DNA from: Streptomyces venezuelae
GTDB taxonomy: Bacteria > Actinomycetota > Actinomycetes > Streptomycetales > Streptomycetaceae
Assembly (NCBI RefSeq): GCF_008642375.1
Contig: NZ_CP029194.1
Location: 7,496,501-7,560,500 of the forward strand
Direction of reading: 5' to 3'
Length of the DNA stretch: 64,000 bases
In this document: in pieces, positions 7,633-17,451 of the stretch
Position numbering within the stretch: the stretch's first letter is position 1
How the letters are laid out: every line of letters starts with the position of its first letter
Notes under the pieces: generated by a model
Told to the model about the DNA's origin: nothing
The model's database searches: none
The model's input: the letters and a program-made list of their open reading frames with translations, nothing else
Made by a program: the position numbers and the translations under genes

Positions 7633-8631
7633 TCAGCCCACGGGTGCCGGGACCGGAAGAGGCGCCGCCGCCGGCTCCGTACGGCGCCTGCGGGTGCCCA
7701 GCAGGGTCGCGGTCAGACCCGCCGCCGCCCAGACGCTGAGCACGAGGAGCGGTCCGCCCGCCGCCGCGCCGTCGAAGAAGGAGACCGACCGCAGGGCCGC
7801 GCCCCCGGCGCCCGGCGGCAGCAGCTGCCCGAGCGAGCCGGCCGCGGTGGGCAGCAGCTCCGGTGCGCTCGACACCCCGGAGAAGGGGTTGCCGATCAGG
7901 ATCACGAGCAGCGCCCCGAGCCCGAAGCCCGGCTTTCCGATGAGCGCGGCGAGCCCCGCGAACGTCGATCCGATCGCCAGGACGGTCAGGGACAGGACCC
8001 CGGCCTCCGCCCACCAGTCGCCGGTGAGCGCGCCGAGCCAGCTGTCGGCGAGGGCCGTGCCGGCCAGCCCCGCGAGCGCCGAGGCGCCGACGAGGGCGGT
8101 CACCGCCCGGGTCCCGCGCAGCCCGAGGAGGGTCGTGACGACACCCGCCGCGGCCCCCGCCAGGGCGAGCGGCAGCAGGCTGGAGGCGAGCACGGCCCCG
8201 CGCGGGTCACCGGCCGGGGCGGCGACCACGTCCGTGACCGTCACCTTCGCGCCTTCCGGGGCCTGCGCGGTCACGGCCTCCCGGAGCAGCCCGGCCACCA
8301 CCGGGCTCGCCGCCGAGGCGGTCAGGAGCTCCGTACCGCCCGGTGTCACGACCACCGCTCCGTATACGTCCCGGTCCGCGATCGCGGACCGGGCCGCGGC
8401 GCCGTCCTCGTAGCGGTGGACCTCGAAGGCCCCCTCGTGGCGGCTGAACCCCTCCTCCAGGGCGGTCACCGCCGTCGCGGGGCCGGCGACGCCGATCGGC
8501 AGGTCGCGGGGGGCCGTCCGGGCCGCCGGCCAGGCGAAGGCCCAGAGGGCCAGGGCCACGACGGTCGGGATCAGCACCATCACCGCGATGGTCCTGCGCC
8601 CCGCGCCGGGGGCGGTGGTGGTGGCGGACAT
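7633..8631 (-). CDS. Membrane protein, ABC-2/YhgE-like, divergent from TetR
   Basis: A 332-residue integral membrane protein. One transmembrane helix near residues 14-36 is followed by an extracytoplasmic domain of about 110 residues and then about five hydrophobic segments, the layout of ABC-2 type permeases and YhgE/Pip-like proteins. No ATPase gene is next to it, so it may pair with one elsewhere or act alone. The start is the ATG at 8629-8631 with GGAGGA upstream. It is divergent from a TetR gene with shared control DNA, so it is the probable target of that repressor. Confidence 0.8.
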   Translation of the reverse strand: MSATTTAPGAGRRTIAVMVLIPTVVALALWAFAWPAARTAPRDLPIGVAGPATAVTALEEGFSRHEGAFEVHRYEDGAAARSAIADRDVYGAVVVTPGGTELLTASAASPVVAGLLREAVTAQAPEGAKVTVTDVVAAPAGDPRGAVLASSLLPLALAGAAAGVVTTLLGLRGTRAVTALVGASALAGLAGTALADSWLGALTGDWWAEAGVLSLTVLAIGSTFAGLAALIGKPGFGLGALLVILIGNPFSGVSSAPELLPTAAGSLGQLLPPGAGGAALRSVSFFDGAAAGGPLLVLSVWAAAGLTATLLGTRRRRTEPAAAPLPVPAPVG

Positions 8632-8699
8632 GGCGTCCTCCGATCAAAGAGAAGGATCGTTCGTTTTTCTTGATGTCACTGTCCTGCGGCGTCGCGGAG

Positions 8700-8728
8700 T
8701 TGTCAAGAATGAATATTCGTTTTAGGTT
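8700..8728 (+). promoter_or_regulatory. Promoter and TetR operator; leaderless TetR transcript
   Basis: TTGTCA (8700-8705) and TAGGTT (8723-8728) are 17 bp apart, a good vegetative promoter. The near-perfect 14-bp palindrome AATGAATATTCGTT (8708-8721) fills the spacer. The -10 ends 6 bp before the TetR ATG, so the transcript should be leaderless. On the other strand TTGACA (8701-8706) is a -35 for the membrane-protein gene, so a repressor bound here would cover both promoters. Confidence 0.7.
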
Positions 8729-8734
8729 CGCTCC

Positions 8735-9352
8735 ATGGCTCGTGTCTCCCAGGAACACCTCGACGCCCGGCGGCGGCAGATCCTCGACGGCGCCGCGCGC
8801 TGCTTCGCCCGCAACGGCTTCCACGCGACCTCGATGCAGGACGTGCTGGCCGAGGTGGGCCTGTCGGCCGGCGCGGTCTACCGCTACTTCCGCGGCAAGG
8901 ACGAACTGATCGCCGCCATCGCGACCGAGGCCTTCGCGGGCATCCGGGGCGCGTTCGAGGAGGCGTCCAGGGCCACCCCGCCACCCACCCCCGACGTGCT
9001 GCTCGGCGCGGTGCTCCGGCTCTTCCTGGAGGAGCGGATCGAGGGTGCCGACCGGCAGGCCTTCGCGCGTCTGATCATCCAGGTGTGGACGGAGACCCTG
9101 CGCGACGAGGAGCTGGCGAAGACCCTCGCCGAGGGGTACCACGGCATGCGCATCGCCTGGGCGAAGCTCGTCACCGCCTACCGCGAGAGCGGCATCCTGA
9201 CCGCCGACGTCCCCGCCGACCATGTGGCCCGCACGCTGATCGCCGTCGCCCAGGGCTTCATCGCCCAGCAGGCGCTCTTCGGGGACGTGGCCGTGGACAT
9301 CCTGGAGGACGGACTCAGGGGTCTGATGTCGATGACCGTCGATCCGACCTGA
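8735..9352 (+). CDS. TetR family transcriptional regulator
   Basis: A 205-residue TetR repressor. The HTH lies at about residues 15-60 (RQILDGAARCFARNGF, TSMQDVLAEVGLSAGAVYRYF) and is followed by an all-helical ligand-binding domain. The ATG at 8735 has no Shine-Dalgarno; the promoter position implies leaderless translation. It is divergent from the ABC-2-like membrane protein and probably controls both genes through the palindrome at 8708-8721. Confidence 0.92.
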   Translation: MARVSQEHLDARRRQILDGAARCFARNGFHATSMQDVLAEVGLSAGAVYRYFRGKDELIAAIATEAFAGIRGAFEEASRATPPPTPDVLLGAVLRLFLEERIEGADRQAFARLIIQVWTETLRDEELAKTLAEGYHGMRIAWAKLVTAYRESGILTADVPADHVARTLIAVAQGFIAQQALFGDVAVDILEDGLRGLMSMTVDPT

Positions 9353-9377
9353 TGATCATGAAACTGCAAAGCCGGAG

Positions 9378-9393
9378 TTAACGAGCCGGAAAA
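9378..9393 (+). promoter_or_regulatory. Candidate GlnR box upstream of urease
   Basis: TTAAC, six bases, then GAAAA resembles the GlnR pattern gTnAC-n6-GaAAC, with one mismatch in the conserved positions of the second half. GlnR control of ureA is known in Streptomyces, which supports the reading. It sits about 125 bp before the ureA start. Confidence 0.45.
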
Positions 9394-9438
9394 ACTTCCG
9401 CCCTAACGTGCAATGTCCGGCCGCGGACCGCGTCCCGG

Positions 9439-9462
9439 CAGCTCAACAGGCTGTTGAAGCTG
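9439..9462. repeat. Inverted repeat upstream of ureA
   Basis: CAACAG-G-CTGTTG (9444-9456) is flanked by CAGCT and AGCTG, giving an almost perfect palindrome with one bulged base, about 57 bp before the ureA start. The very short centre suits a protein-binding site better than an RNA hairpin. No regulator is assigned. Confidence 0.5.
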
Positions 9463-9518
9463 GGTAGGGTCCGCAGCTGTCCGGGTGCCTTCCCGGTCGA
9501 CGACTGTGAGGTGGAAGA

Positions 9519-9821
<303 letters not shown>

Positions 9822-9833
9822 GCGGGGACGCCG

Positions 9834-10229
9834 ATGATCCCCGGAGAGATCCTGTACGCGCAGGACCCGGTCGCCCTCAACGAGGGGCGCCCCGTCACCC
9901 GCGTGACCGTGCTCAACGCCGCCGACCGGCCCGTCCAGGTCGGCTCCCACTACCACTTCGCCGAGGTCAACCCGGGCCTGGAGTTCGACCGCGCCGCCGC
10001 GCGCGGACAGCGCCTCCACATCGCCGCCGGGACCGCCGTCCGCTTTGAACCCGGCATCCCCGTCGAGGTCGAGTTCGTCCCGATCGCGGGCCGCCGGATC
10101 GTCCCGGGCCTGCGCGGCGAGACCGCGGGTCCCCTCGACGCCGAAGCCGCCCGCACCGCCGAAGCCGCCCCCGTCGCCGATGCCGAGCTCGCCGCGGCCG
10201 CCGGCCCGAACGGAGCCCCCCGTGCCTGA
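9834..10229 (+). CDS. ureB: Urease subunit beta
   Basis: A 131-residue UreB. MIPGEILYA at the start and VGSHYHFAEVNPGLEFDR (about 38-55) are hallmark segments, and the core ends near FVPIAGRRIVPGLRG. An Ala/Glu-rich tail of about 35 residues follows. Twelve bases separate it from ureA, and it overlaps ureC by 8 bp. Confidence 0.97.
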   Translation: MIPGEILYAQDPVALNEGRPVTRVTVLNAADRPVQVGSHYHFAEVNPGLEFDRAAARGQRLHIAAGTAVRFEPGIPVEVEFVPIAGRRIVPGLRGETAGPLDAEAARTAEAAPVADAELAAAAGPNGAPRA

Positions 10230-11943
10230 CCTGCAGCGCGCCGTCTACGCCGACCTCTTCGGCCCCACGACCGGCGACCGCATCCGGCTCGCCGACACCG
10301 ACCTCCTCGTCGAGATCGAGGAGGACCGCTGCGGCGGCCCCGGCCGCGCCGGCGAGGAAGCGGTCTTCGGCGGCGGCAAGGTCGTCCGCGAGTCCATGGG
10401 CCAGGCCCGCACCACCCGCGCCGAGGGCGCCCCCGACACCGTGATCACCGGAGCCGTGATCATCGACCACTGGGGCATCGTCAAGGCCGACATCGGCATC
10501 CGCGACGGCCGGATCACCGGCATCGGCAAGGCCGGCAACCCCGACACCATGGACGGCGTCCACCCCGACCTCGTGATCGGCCCCGAGACCGAGATCATCG
10601 TCGGCAACGGCAAGATCGTCACCGCCGGCGCCGTCGACGCCCACGTCCACTTCATCTCCCCGACCGTCGTCGAGCAGGCGCTCGCCACCGGCGTCACCAC
10701 GCTCGTCGGCGGCGGCACGGGACCCGCCGAGGGCACCAAGGCGACCACCGTCACACCGGGCCCGTGGCACCTTGCCCGGATGTTCGAGGCCCTGGACACC
10801 TTCCCCGTCAACATCGGCCTGCTCGGCAAGGGCAACACCATGTCCCGGGAGGCCATGCACTCCCAACTCCGCGGCGGAGCGCTCGGATTCAAGATCCACG
10901 AGGACTGGGGCGCCACCCCGGCGGTCATCGACGCCTGCCTCGGCGTCTGCGAGGAGACCGGCGCCCAACTCGCCATCCACACGGACACCCTGAACGAAGC
11001 GGGCTTCGTCGGCGACACCCTCGCCGCCATCGCGGGCCGCACCGTCCACGCGTACCACACGGAGGGCGCCGGCGGAGGGCACGCTCCCGACATCATCACG
11101 GTCGTCTCCGAGCCGTACATCCTGCCCAGCTCGACCAACCCGACCCGCCCGCACACCGTCAACACCATCGAGGAACACCTCGACATGCTGATGGTCTGCC
11201 ACCACCTCAACCCCGCCGTCCCCGAGGACCTCGCCTTCGCCGAGTCCCGCATCCGGCCCTCCACCATCGCCGCCGAGGACGTCCTCCACGACCTGGGCGC
11301 CATCTCGATCATCTCCTCCGACTCCCAGGCCATGGGCCGGATCGGCGAGGTGATCATGCGGACCTGGCAGACCGCCCACGTCATGAAGAAGCGGCGCGGC
11401 GCGCTGCCCGGCGACGGCCGGGCCGACAACCACCGGGCCCGTCGCTATGTCGCCAAGTACACGATCAACCCGGCCGTCGCCCAGGGCATGGACCACCTCA
11501 TCGGCTCCGTCGAGACCGGCAAACTCGCCGACCTCGTGCTCTGGGACCCCGCCTTCTTCGGCGTGAAGCCGCTCACCGTCGTCAAGGGCGGCCAGATCGC
11601 GTACGCGCAGATGGGCGACGCCAACGCCTCCATCCCGACCCCGCAACCGGTCATGCCCCGCCCCATGTTCGGCGCGCTCGGCCGGGCGGCCGCGGCCGGT
11701 TCCGTCAATTTCACGGCCCGGGCGGCGATCGAGGACGACCTGCCCCGGAAGCTGGGCCTGCACAAGGAGTTCACCGCGATCGGGGACACCCGGCGGGTCA
11801 CCAAGGCCGACATGCGGGAGAACGACGCCCTGCCCCGGGTCGAGGTCGACGCCGACACCTTCTCGGTGACCATCGACGGAGAGGCGGTCGAACCCGCACC
11901 GGCCATCGAACTCCCCATGGCCCAGCGCTACTTCCTCTTCTGA
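10222..11943 (+). CDS. ureC: Urease subunit alpha (catalytic, nickel-binding)
   Basis: The catalytic subunit, 573 residues. The nickel ligands are visible: DAHVHF, the lysine that is carbamylated in ALGFKIHEDWG, and histidines in AIHTDT and YHTEGAGGGHAPD. The flap region VCHHLNP is intact. The GTG at 10222 overlaps the ureB end by 8 bp. Nothing suggests loss of activity. Confidence 0.97.
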   Translation: MPDLQRAVYADLFGPTTGDRIRLADTDLLVEIEEDRCGGPGRAGEEAVFGGGKVVRESMGQARTTRAEGAPDTVITGAVIIDHWGIVKADIGIRDGRITGIGKAGNPDTMDGVHPDLVIGPETEIIVGNGKIVTAGAVDAHVHFISPTVVEQALATGVTTLVGGGTGPAEGTKATTVTPGPWHLARMFEALDTFPVNIGLLGKGNTMSREAMHSQLRGGALGFKIHEDWGATPAVIDACLGVCEETGAQLAIHTDTLNEAGFVGDTLAAIAGRTVHAYHTEGAGGGHAPDIITVVSEPYILPSSTNPTRPHTVNTIEEHLDMLMVCHHLNPAVPEDLAFAESRIRPSTIAAEDVLHDLGAISIISSDSQAMGRIGEVIMRTWQTAHVMKKRRGALPGDGRADNHRARRYVAKYTINPAVAQGMDHLIGSVETGKLADLVLWDPAFFGVKPLTVVKGGQIAYAQMGDANASIPTPQPVMPRPMFGALGRAAAAGSVNFTARAAIEDDLPRKLGLHKEFTAIGDTRRVTKADMRENDALPRVEVDADTFSVTIDGEAVEPAPAIELPMAQRYFLF

Positions 11944-11956
11944 GGGTGCGGACACG

Positions 11957-12619
11957 ATGACACGCTCCGCACTCCTCGTGCTCGCCGACGGACGGTTCCC
12001 CGCCGGCGGGCACGCCCACTCCGGCGGCGCCGAGGCGGCGGTCAGGGCCGGCCGGATCAAGGACGCCGACGACCTGGAGGCCTTCTGCCGCGGCCGGCTC
12101 CACACCACCGGCCTCACTTCCGCGGGCCTGGCCGCCGCCGCCGCGAACGGACTCGACCCGTACGAGCTCGACGCGGCCGCCGACGCCCGCACGCCCTCAC
12201 CCGCCCTGCGCGCCGCCGCCCGCAGGCTCGGCCGCCAGCTGATGCGGGCCGCCCGCGCCACCTGGCCAAGCCCCGAACTCGACGCGCTCGCGGCGGCCTT
12301 CCCGCGGGGTGCCCATCAGCCCGTCGTCCTCGGCGCCACCGCCCGGGCCGCGGGACTCGGCCCGGAGGACGCCGCCCACTGTGTCGCGTACGAGACGGTC
12401 GGCGGCCCCGCCACCGCCGCCGTACGCCTCCTCAGCCTCGACCCGTACCGGGCGACCGCCGTCCTCGCCCGCCTCGCACCCGAGATGGACGACATCGCCG
12501 ACCGCGCGGCGGCCGCCGCCCGCCAGGGCGTCGAAGCCCTGCCGGCCGCCTCCGCGCCGCTGCTCGACCTCACCGCCGAACAGCACGCGGCCTGGCCCGT
12601 CCGCCTCTTCGCCTCGTAA
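11957..12619 (+). CDS. ureF: Urease accessory protein UreF
   Basis: A 220-residue UreF, the GTPase-regulating chaperone of nickel insertion, acting with UreD and UreG on apo-urease. The N-terminal LLVLADGRFPAGGHAHSGG is the usual family opening and the rest is Ala-rich helix. ATG 13 bp after ureC. Confidence 0.93.
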   Translation: MTRSALLVLADGRFPAGGHAHSGGAEAAVRAGRIKDADDLEAFCRGRLHTTGLTSAGLAAAAANGLDPYELDAAADARTPSPALRAAARRLGRQLMRAARATWPSPELDALAAAFPRGAHQPVVLGATARAAGLGPEDAAHCVAYETVGGPATAAVRLLSLDPYRATAVLARLAPEMDDIADRAAAAARQGVEALPAASAPLLDLTAEQHAAWPVRLFAS

Positions 12620-12638
12620 CCACTCCGACAGGAGAGCC

Positions 12639-13330
<692 letters not shown>

Positions 13331-13334
<4 letters not shown>

Positions 13335-14074
13335 GCCTGCGCGCCACCGCACGGATCGCCGCCGCCGCCGACGGCCGGCTGCCGCTCCTGGAGAGCGACG
13401 GTCCCCTCGCCCTGCGCCGCACCAGGGCCGCCGCCGGCTGGACCCGGGTCACCGTCGTCGGGGCGATGAGCGCCCCGCTCGGCGGCGACCGGCTCGCGAT
13501 CGAGACGGAGGTACGGGACGGGGCCCGGCTCCTGGTCGACTCCGCCGCCGCCACCCTCGCCCTGCCGGGCCGGAGCGCCGAGCCCGCCACGTACGACGTC
13601 CGGATCGCGGTGGGGGAGGCCAGCGTCCTCCACTGGCTGCCCGAGCAGCTCGTCTCCGCCCACGGCTCCCACCTGCGGATGCGCACCACCGTCGAGCTCG
13701 CCGCCACGGCCCGGCTCGTCCTCCGCGAGGAGCAGGTCCTCGGCCGGCACGGCGAAGCGCCCGGCACCCTCGTCACCCGCCTCACCGTCCGCCGCGCCGG
13801 ACGGCCCCTGCTCGACCAGGAACTGGCGTACGGCCCCGGGGCCCCCGGCGGCTGGGACGGCGGCGCGGTCCTCGGCGGCCACCGGGCCACCGGTCAACTC
13901 CTCGTGGTGGACCCCGACTTCGCCGACAAGCCCAGGGAGTCGAGGCTTCTCGACGAAGGGGCCGTGATCGCCCCGCTCGCCGGCCCCGCGGCCCTCGTCA
14001 CCGCCGTCGCCCCCGACGCCCTCGCGCTCCGCCGCCTCCTCGACACGGCCCTGGCCGAACTCGCCCCGCACTGA
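13331..14074 (+). CDS. ureD: Urease accessory protein UreD
   Basis: A 247-residue UreD/UreH scaffold protein for the UreDFG activation complex. Start GTG in a GTGA overlap with the ureG stop. Recognisable segments include SAHGSHLRMRTTVEL and LRREEQVLGRHGE-like strands of the beta-helical UreD fold. Last gene of the urease operon, followed by a terminator. Sequence conservation in this family is low, but position leaves little doubt. Confidence 0.92.
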
Positions 14075-14077
14075 CGC

Positions 14078-14106
14078 GAGGGGCGGTCGTCAGGGGGCCG
14101 CCCCTC
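14078..14106 (+). terminator. Terminator after urease operon
   Basis: GAGGGGCGG (14078-14086) pairs with CCGCCCCTC (14098-14106) across an 11-base loop, just after the ureD stop and before a convergent gene. Confidence 0.7.
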
Positions 14107-14119
14107 CGGCCGGTCACGG

Positions 14120-15154
14120 TCAGCCCCGGGTCTTCAGCCAGGCGTCCTCCGCCGCGTAGTCGAAGAAGTCCACCCCGTACTTCGCGAGACCGGGAAAGGC
14201 CTCACGCCAGTCCCGGTCCGCCAGGTGCGCGGTCAGCCACGCCACCGTCTCCGGGAGCGACCCGGCGTACGACACGACCGGCCGGTATCCCAACTCCCGC
14301 TCCGCCGCCGTCATGTCGTAGACGATCGGGTGCGGCGCGGTCCACGGAGTGAGCCCCACGGTCTCCGCCGGCTCCCCTTCCATCAGCACCAGCTCACTCC
14401 GCACGCCCAGCACCGCGTCGATCGCCGCCCCGATCTCCGCCACCGTCGGCGCCTCGGGGTCCGCGCCGTTGAGCACCCGGCTCCCCGGCTTCGCCGCCGC
14501 GAGCCGGACGAGCTCGGCGAGGTTGTCCACGTGGGCCGGATGGAACCGCGAGGCGCCGCCGTACGCGAGGACGCGCACCGGCCGCCCGTCGAGCGCCCGC
14601 TTGACGAACCACAGCTCGCGCGGGCCCGGGCAGAAGGGCCCGTGGATCGCGCCCGCGCGCAGCAGCGTCGTCGGCAGCGCGTCGCCCGCCGCCAGCAGCT
14701 CCCGCTCCAGGGCGATCTTCCGCCTGCTGTACGTGGTGTCGCCCGGCGCGACGGTCCGCCACTCCTCGGGGACGGGCACCGGGAAGGCGGGGAAACCGTC
14801 GGGCCGGTCCTGGGTGTCGAAGCTGCGGCCCTCCTCGTCCTCGTAGACGGCGCCGCTCGACACCACCACCGCCGAGCCGATCCGGTCGGCGAGCCCGGTC
14901 AGCTGCCGTCCGTGCCCGCCGCCGTACGCGACGATGTCGACGAGCACGTCGCAGCCGTCGCCGAGCCCCGCCGAGAGCGCCCCTTCCTCGGTCCGGTCGA
15001 GCCGCACCGTCCGGACCTCGTCCGGCCACCTCTCGTCGCGCGCGCCGCCCCGCGAGGCGGCCGTCACCTCCCAGCCGTCCGAGACGAGGGCCCGCACGGC
15101 CGCCCGCCCCACCTGTCCCGACCCGCCCAGTACGAACGCGTTTCCCTTGGTCAT
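14120..15154 (-). CDS. NAD-dependent epimerase/reductase family protein
   Basis: A 344-residue extended short-chain dehydrogenase. The nucleotide-binding loop GGSGQVGR is at residues 10-17. The active-site region has SSGAVYE and TYSRRKIALE, where a YxxxK-like pattern reads YSRRK, so Tyr and Lys are present. It resembles isoflavone-reductase or sugar-epimerase-like proteins found alone in Streptomyces. Substrate unknown. Start ATG at 15152-15154. Confidence 0.85.
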   Translation of the reverse strand: MTKGNAFVLGGSGQVGRAAVRALVSDGWEVTAASRGGARDERWPDEVRTVRLDRTEEGALSAGLGDGCDVLVDIVAYGGGHGRQLTGLADRIGSAVVVSSGAVYEDEEGRSFDTQDRPDGFPAFPVPVPEEWRTVAPGDTTYSRRKIALERELLAAGDALPTTLLRAGAIHGPFCPGPRELWFVKRALDGRPVRVLAYGGASRFHPAHVDNLAELVRLAAAKPGSRVLNGADPEAPTVAEIGAAIDAVLGVRSELVLMEGEPAETVGLTPWTAPHPIVYDMTAAERELGYRPVVSYAGSLPETVAWLTAHLADRDWREAFPGLAKYGVDFFDYAAEDAWLKTRG

Positions 15155-15164
15155 GATCGCGACG

Positions 15165-15938
15165 CTACGGGCGGCGGGACCGGCGCCCCAAGCGATTGCG
15201 CCGTGCGCGGATCCGCCCTCGGCGTTCCCGGCGGCGGAACCTTCGCGCGGGCACGTCCGTCCCCGCCTCCGCCGCCTTCACCACGGCCGCGTACTCGTCC
15301 ACGTACTCCTGCCCGGACAGCCGCAGGATCTCGTACATGATCTCGTCGGTGACCGCGCGGACCACCGCCCGCTCGTCCGCGGACCCCGCGAAGCGGGAGA
15401 AGTCCAGCGGCGCCCCGAAGCGGATCGTGACCCGGCGGATCCGCGGCACGACCTTTCCGGGCGGCTGGATCTCGAACGTGCCGACCATGGCGCACGGCAC
15501 CACCGGCACCCCGGCGGTCAGGGCCATCACCGCCACCCCGGCCTTGCCCTTGTAGAGCCGCCCGTCGTGGGAGCGCGTCCCCTCGGGATAGATCCCGAGC
15601 AGCTCGCCCCTGCCCAGGACGCCGAGCCCCTCGCGGATCGCCGCCTGCCCGGCCTCCTTCCCCGACCGGTCCACCGGGATCTGACCGGCGGCCCGGAAGA
15701 ACGCGGCCGTGAGCCGCCCCTTGATGCCGGGCCCCGTGAAGTACTCCTGTTTGGCGAGGAAGGTGATCCGCCGGTCGAGCACGGCCGGCATCAGGAAGTG
15801 GTCGGAGAAGGAGAGGTGATTGCCCGCGACGATCGCCGCGCCCTCCTCCGGGACGTGCTCCAGCCCCTCGATCCGCGGCCGGAAGAGCAGCCTGAGCAGC
15901 GGACCCAGCAGTACGTGCTTCATCAGGTGGTAGAACAC
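15165..15938 (-). CDS. 1-acyl-sn-glycerol-3-phosphate acyltransferase (PlsC family)
   Basis: A 257-residue lysophospholipid acyltransferase. The catalytic NHxxxxD box is NHLSFSD (40-46) and the substrate box is YPEGTRS (117-123). It likely adds the second acyl chain to make phosphatidic acid at the membrane. I chose the GTG at 15936-15938 behind a G-rich ribosome-binding site; the longer frame upstream adds unrelated sequence. The last about 25 residues are almost all Arg, a basic tail that may bind membrane. Ten bases separate it from the epimerase gene. Confidence 0.88.
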   Translation of the reverse strand: MFYHLMKHVLLGPLLRLLFRPRIEGLEHVPEEGAAIVAGNHLSFSDHFLMPAVLDRRITFLAKQEYFTGPGIKGRLTAAFFRAAGQIPVDRSGKEAGQAAIREGLGVLGRGELLGIYPEGTRSHDGRLYKGKAGVAVMALTAGVPVVPCAMVGTFEIQPPGKVVPRIRRVTIRFGAPLDFSRFAGSADERAVVRAVTDEIMYEILRLSGQEYVDEYAAVVKAAEAGTDVPARRFRRRERRGRIRARRNRLGRRSRRP

Positions 15939-16016
15939 CCGCGACCCCCGTTCGTCGTCGTCATGCCCGTTGTATCGGCGCGCGGGCCCGTGGTCCACTG
16001 GTGGGGGAGCGTCACG

Positions 16017-17063
16017 ATGACGGGACAGCACGGAACGAGACGTCCCGGCCGTGTCCTCACCGCGGTGCTCTGCGCGGTGACGGCGGCCGGTCTGTACGGC
16101 TGCTCCGACCCCGGCCCCCGGGAGCCCAGCCCCACACCGACGCCCTCACCGGCCACGACGCCCCCCGGCACGACCGCCCCGGCGTCCCCCACGACGGCCC
16201 CCGCGCCCGCCGGCCGGTCACCGCTCACCGGACTCCCCGCGCGGCCCGCCCCCGTCGTCGCCGTGAAGATCGACAACGTGCAAGCGGCCCGCCCCCACAC
16301 CGGTCTCGGCGCCGCCGACCTCGTCTACGTCGAGCAGGTCGAGGGCGGCGTGACCCGGCTCCTCGCCGTGTACTCCTCCCGGCTCCCTGAGCTCACCGGA
16401 CCCGTCCGCAGCGCCCGGGAGTCCGACATATCGCTCCTCGCGCCCTACGGCCGGCCGGTGCTCGCCTACTCCGGCGCGCAGAGCGCCCTGAACCCCCTGC
16501 TGAACGCCGCGCCGCTGCACCTCGTCACCGAGTCCACCGCCCCCGGGGCCTTCCGGCGCTCCCCTGACCGGGCCGCCCCGCACAACCTCTACGTCCGCCC
16601 GGAACGCGCCCTCGCCACCGATCCGTCGGCGGAGAACGCCCAGGACATCGGCTTCCGCTTCGGGTCCGCGCCGCCCGGCGGCACCCCGGTCGACACGTCG
16701 TCCGTCCGCTTCCCGGCAGCCCGCTACACCTTCACGTGGTCCGCCGCGGACCGCGCCTGGCGGGTCGCGATGGACGGCCGCGAGGCCCGCGCCACGGACA
16801 CCGGACCGCTCACCCCCGAGACGGTCGTCGTCCAGCGCGTCACCATCCGCCCGTCCGACTTCCGGGACAAGTTCGGCTCGGTCTCCCCGTACACCGAGAC
16901 CACGGGCAGCGGCAGCGCGCTCGTGCTGCGCGACGGCCGCTCGTACGAGGCCCGCTGGTCCCGGCCCACGCCCGAAGCGGGCACCACCTTCACCACCCCG
17001 GACGGGAAGCCCCTCGCCTTCGCCCCGGGTCAGACCTGGGTCGTCCTCGCCCCGCGCGGTTAG
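16017..17063 (+). CDS. DUF3048 (YerB-like) lipoprotein
   Basis: A 348-residue exported protein with a lipoprotein-type signal ending at Cys29 (GLYGC), then a Pro/Thr-rich linker to about residue 70. The globular part matches the DUF3048 family: KIDNVQAARPHTGLGAADLVY, VRSARESDI, and the YTFTW and PYTETTGSG segments. It should be anchored on the outer face of the membrane; the family's role is unknown. Start ATG at 16017. Monocistronic. Confidence 0.88.
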   Translation: MTGQHGTRRPGRVLTAVLCAVTAAGLYGCSDPGPREPSPTPTPSPATTPPGTTAPASPTTAPAPAGRSPLTGLPARPAPVVAVKIDNVQAARPHTGLGAADLVYVEQVEGGVTRLLAVYSSRLPELTGPVRSARESDISLLAPYGRPVLAYSGAQSALNPLLNAAPLHLVTESTAPGAFRRSPDRAAPHNLYVRPERALATDPSAENAQDIGFRFGSAPPGGTPVDTSSVRFPAARYTFTWSAADRAWRVAMDGREARATDTGPLTPETVVVQRVTIRPSDFRDKFGSVSPYTETTGSGSALVLRDGRSYEARWSRPTPEAGTTFTTPDGKPLAFAPGQTWVVLAPRG

Positions 17064-17105
17064 CGGGGGCGGGGCAGCGTCTGCGGGCAGGGCAGCGAGG
17101 ACGGG

Positions 17106-17330
17106 TCAGGGCTGTGTCGTCGTGCCCGGTCGGCCGGGCCGGCCCCGTGGGCGCCGGCGAGGAGAATCGGGCGTCGAGCTGTCCGCCGCCGCCATGCCGA
17201 TCGTGGCGACCACCAGCACCATCAGGCCGAACCACAGCCATCCGCTGCTGCCGAGCGCCACCGTGTACGTCGTCGTCAGGACCAGTGCCGCGCCGGTGAG
17301 CGCCGCCATCGTCTTCGTGGGACCGGACAT
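17106..17330 (-). CDS. Small membrane protein, two predicted helices
   Basis: A 74-residue protein with hydrophobic segments near 9-27 and 33-50 and a basic, Pro/Arg-rich cytoplasmic tail. No family recognised. Codon use is normal for the window and the start ATG (17328-17330) gives a sensible membrane protein. It lies alone between the DUF3048 gene and ctaG. Confidence 0.75.
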   Translation of the reverse strand: MSGPTKTMAALTGAALVLTTTYTVALGSSGWLWFGLMVLVVATIGMAAADSSTPDSPRRRPRGRPGRPGTTTQP

Positions 17331-17451
17331 CGATCCGCCTCCTCCCGACCGGGGCCGCGGAAGTCGTCGTCCCCATCGTGACCCCGGAAGGGGGGCGCGC
17401 GCTACTCCCTGGACGCCCCCGCGTGCGCCGGGGCCGGAAGCGGGCCTCGTC

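Noticed and set aside
9361..9412. Nur (nickel) box upstream of urease
   Set aside because: Two TGCAA elements occur but at a spacing far from the tTGCaa-n5-ttGCAA arrangement.
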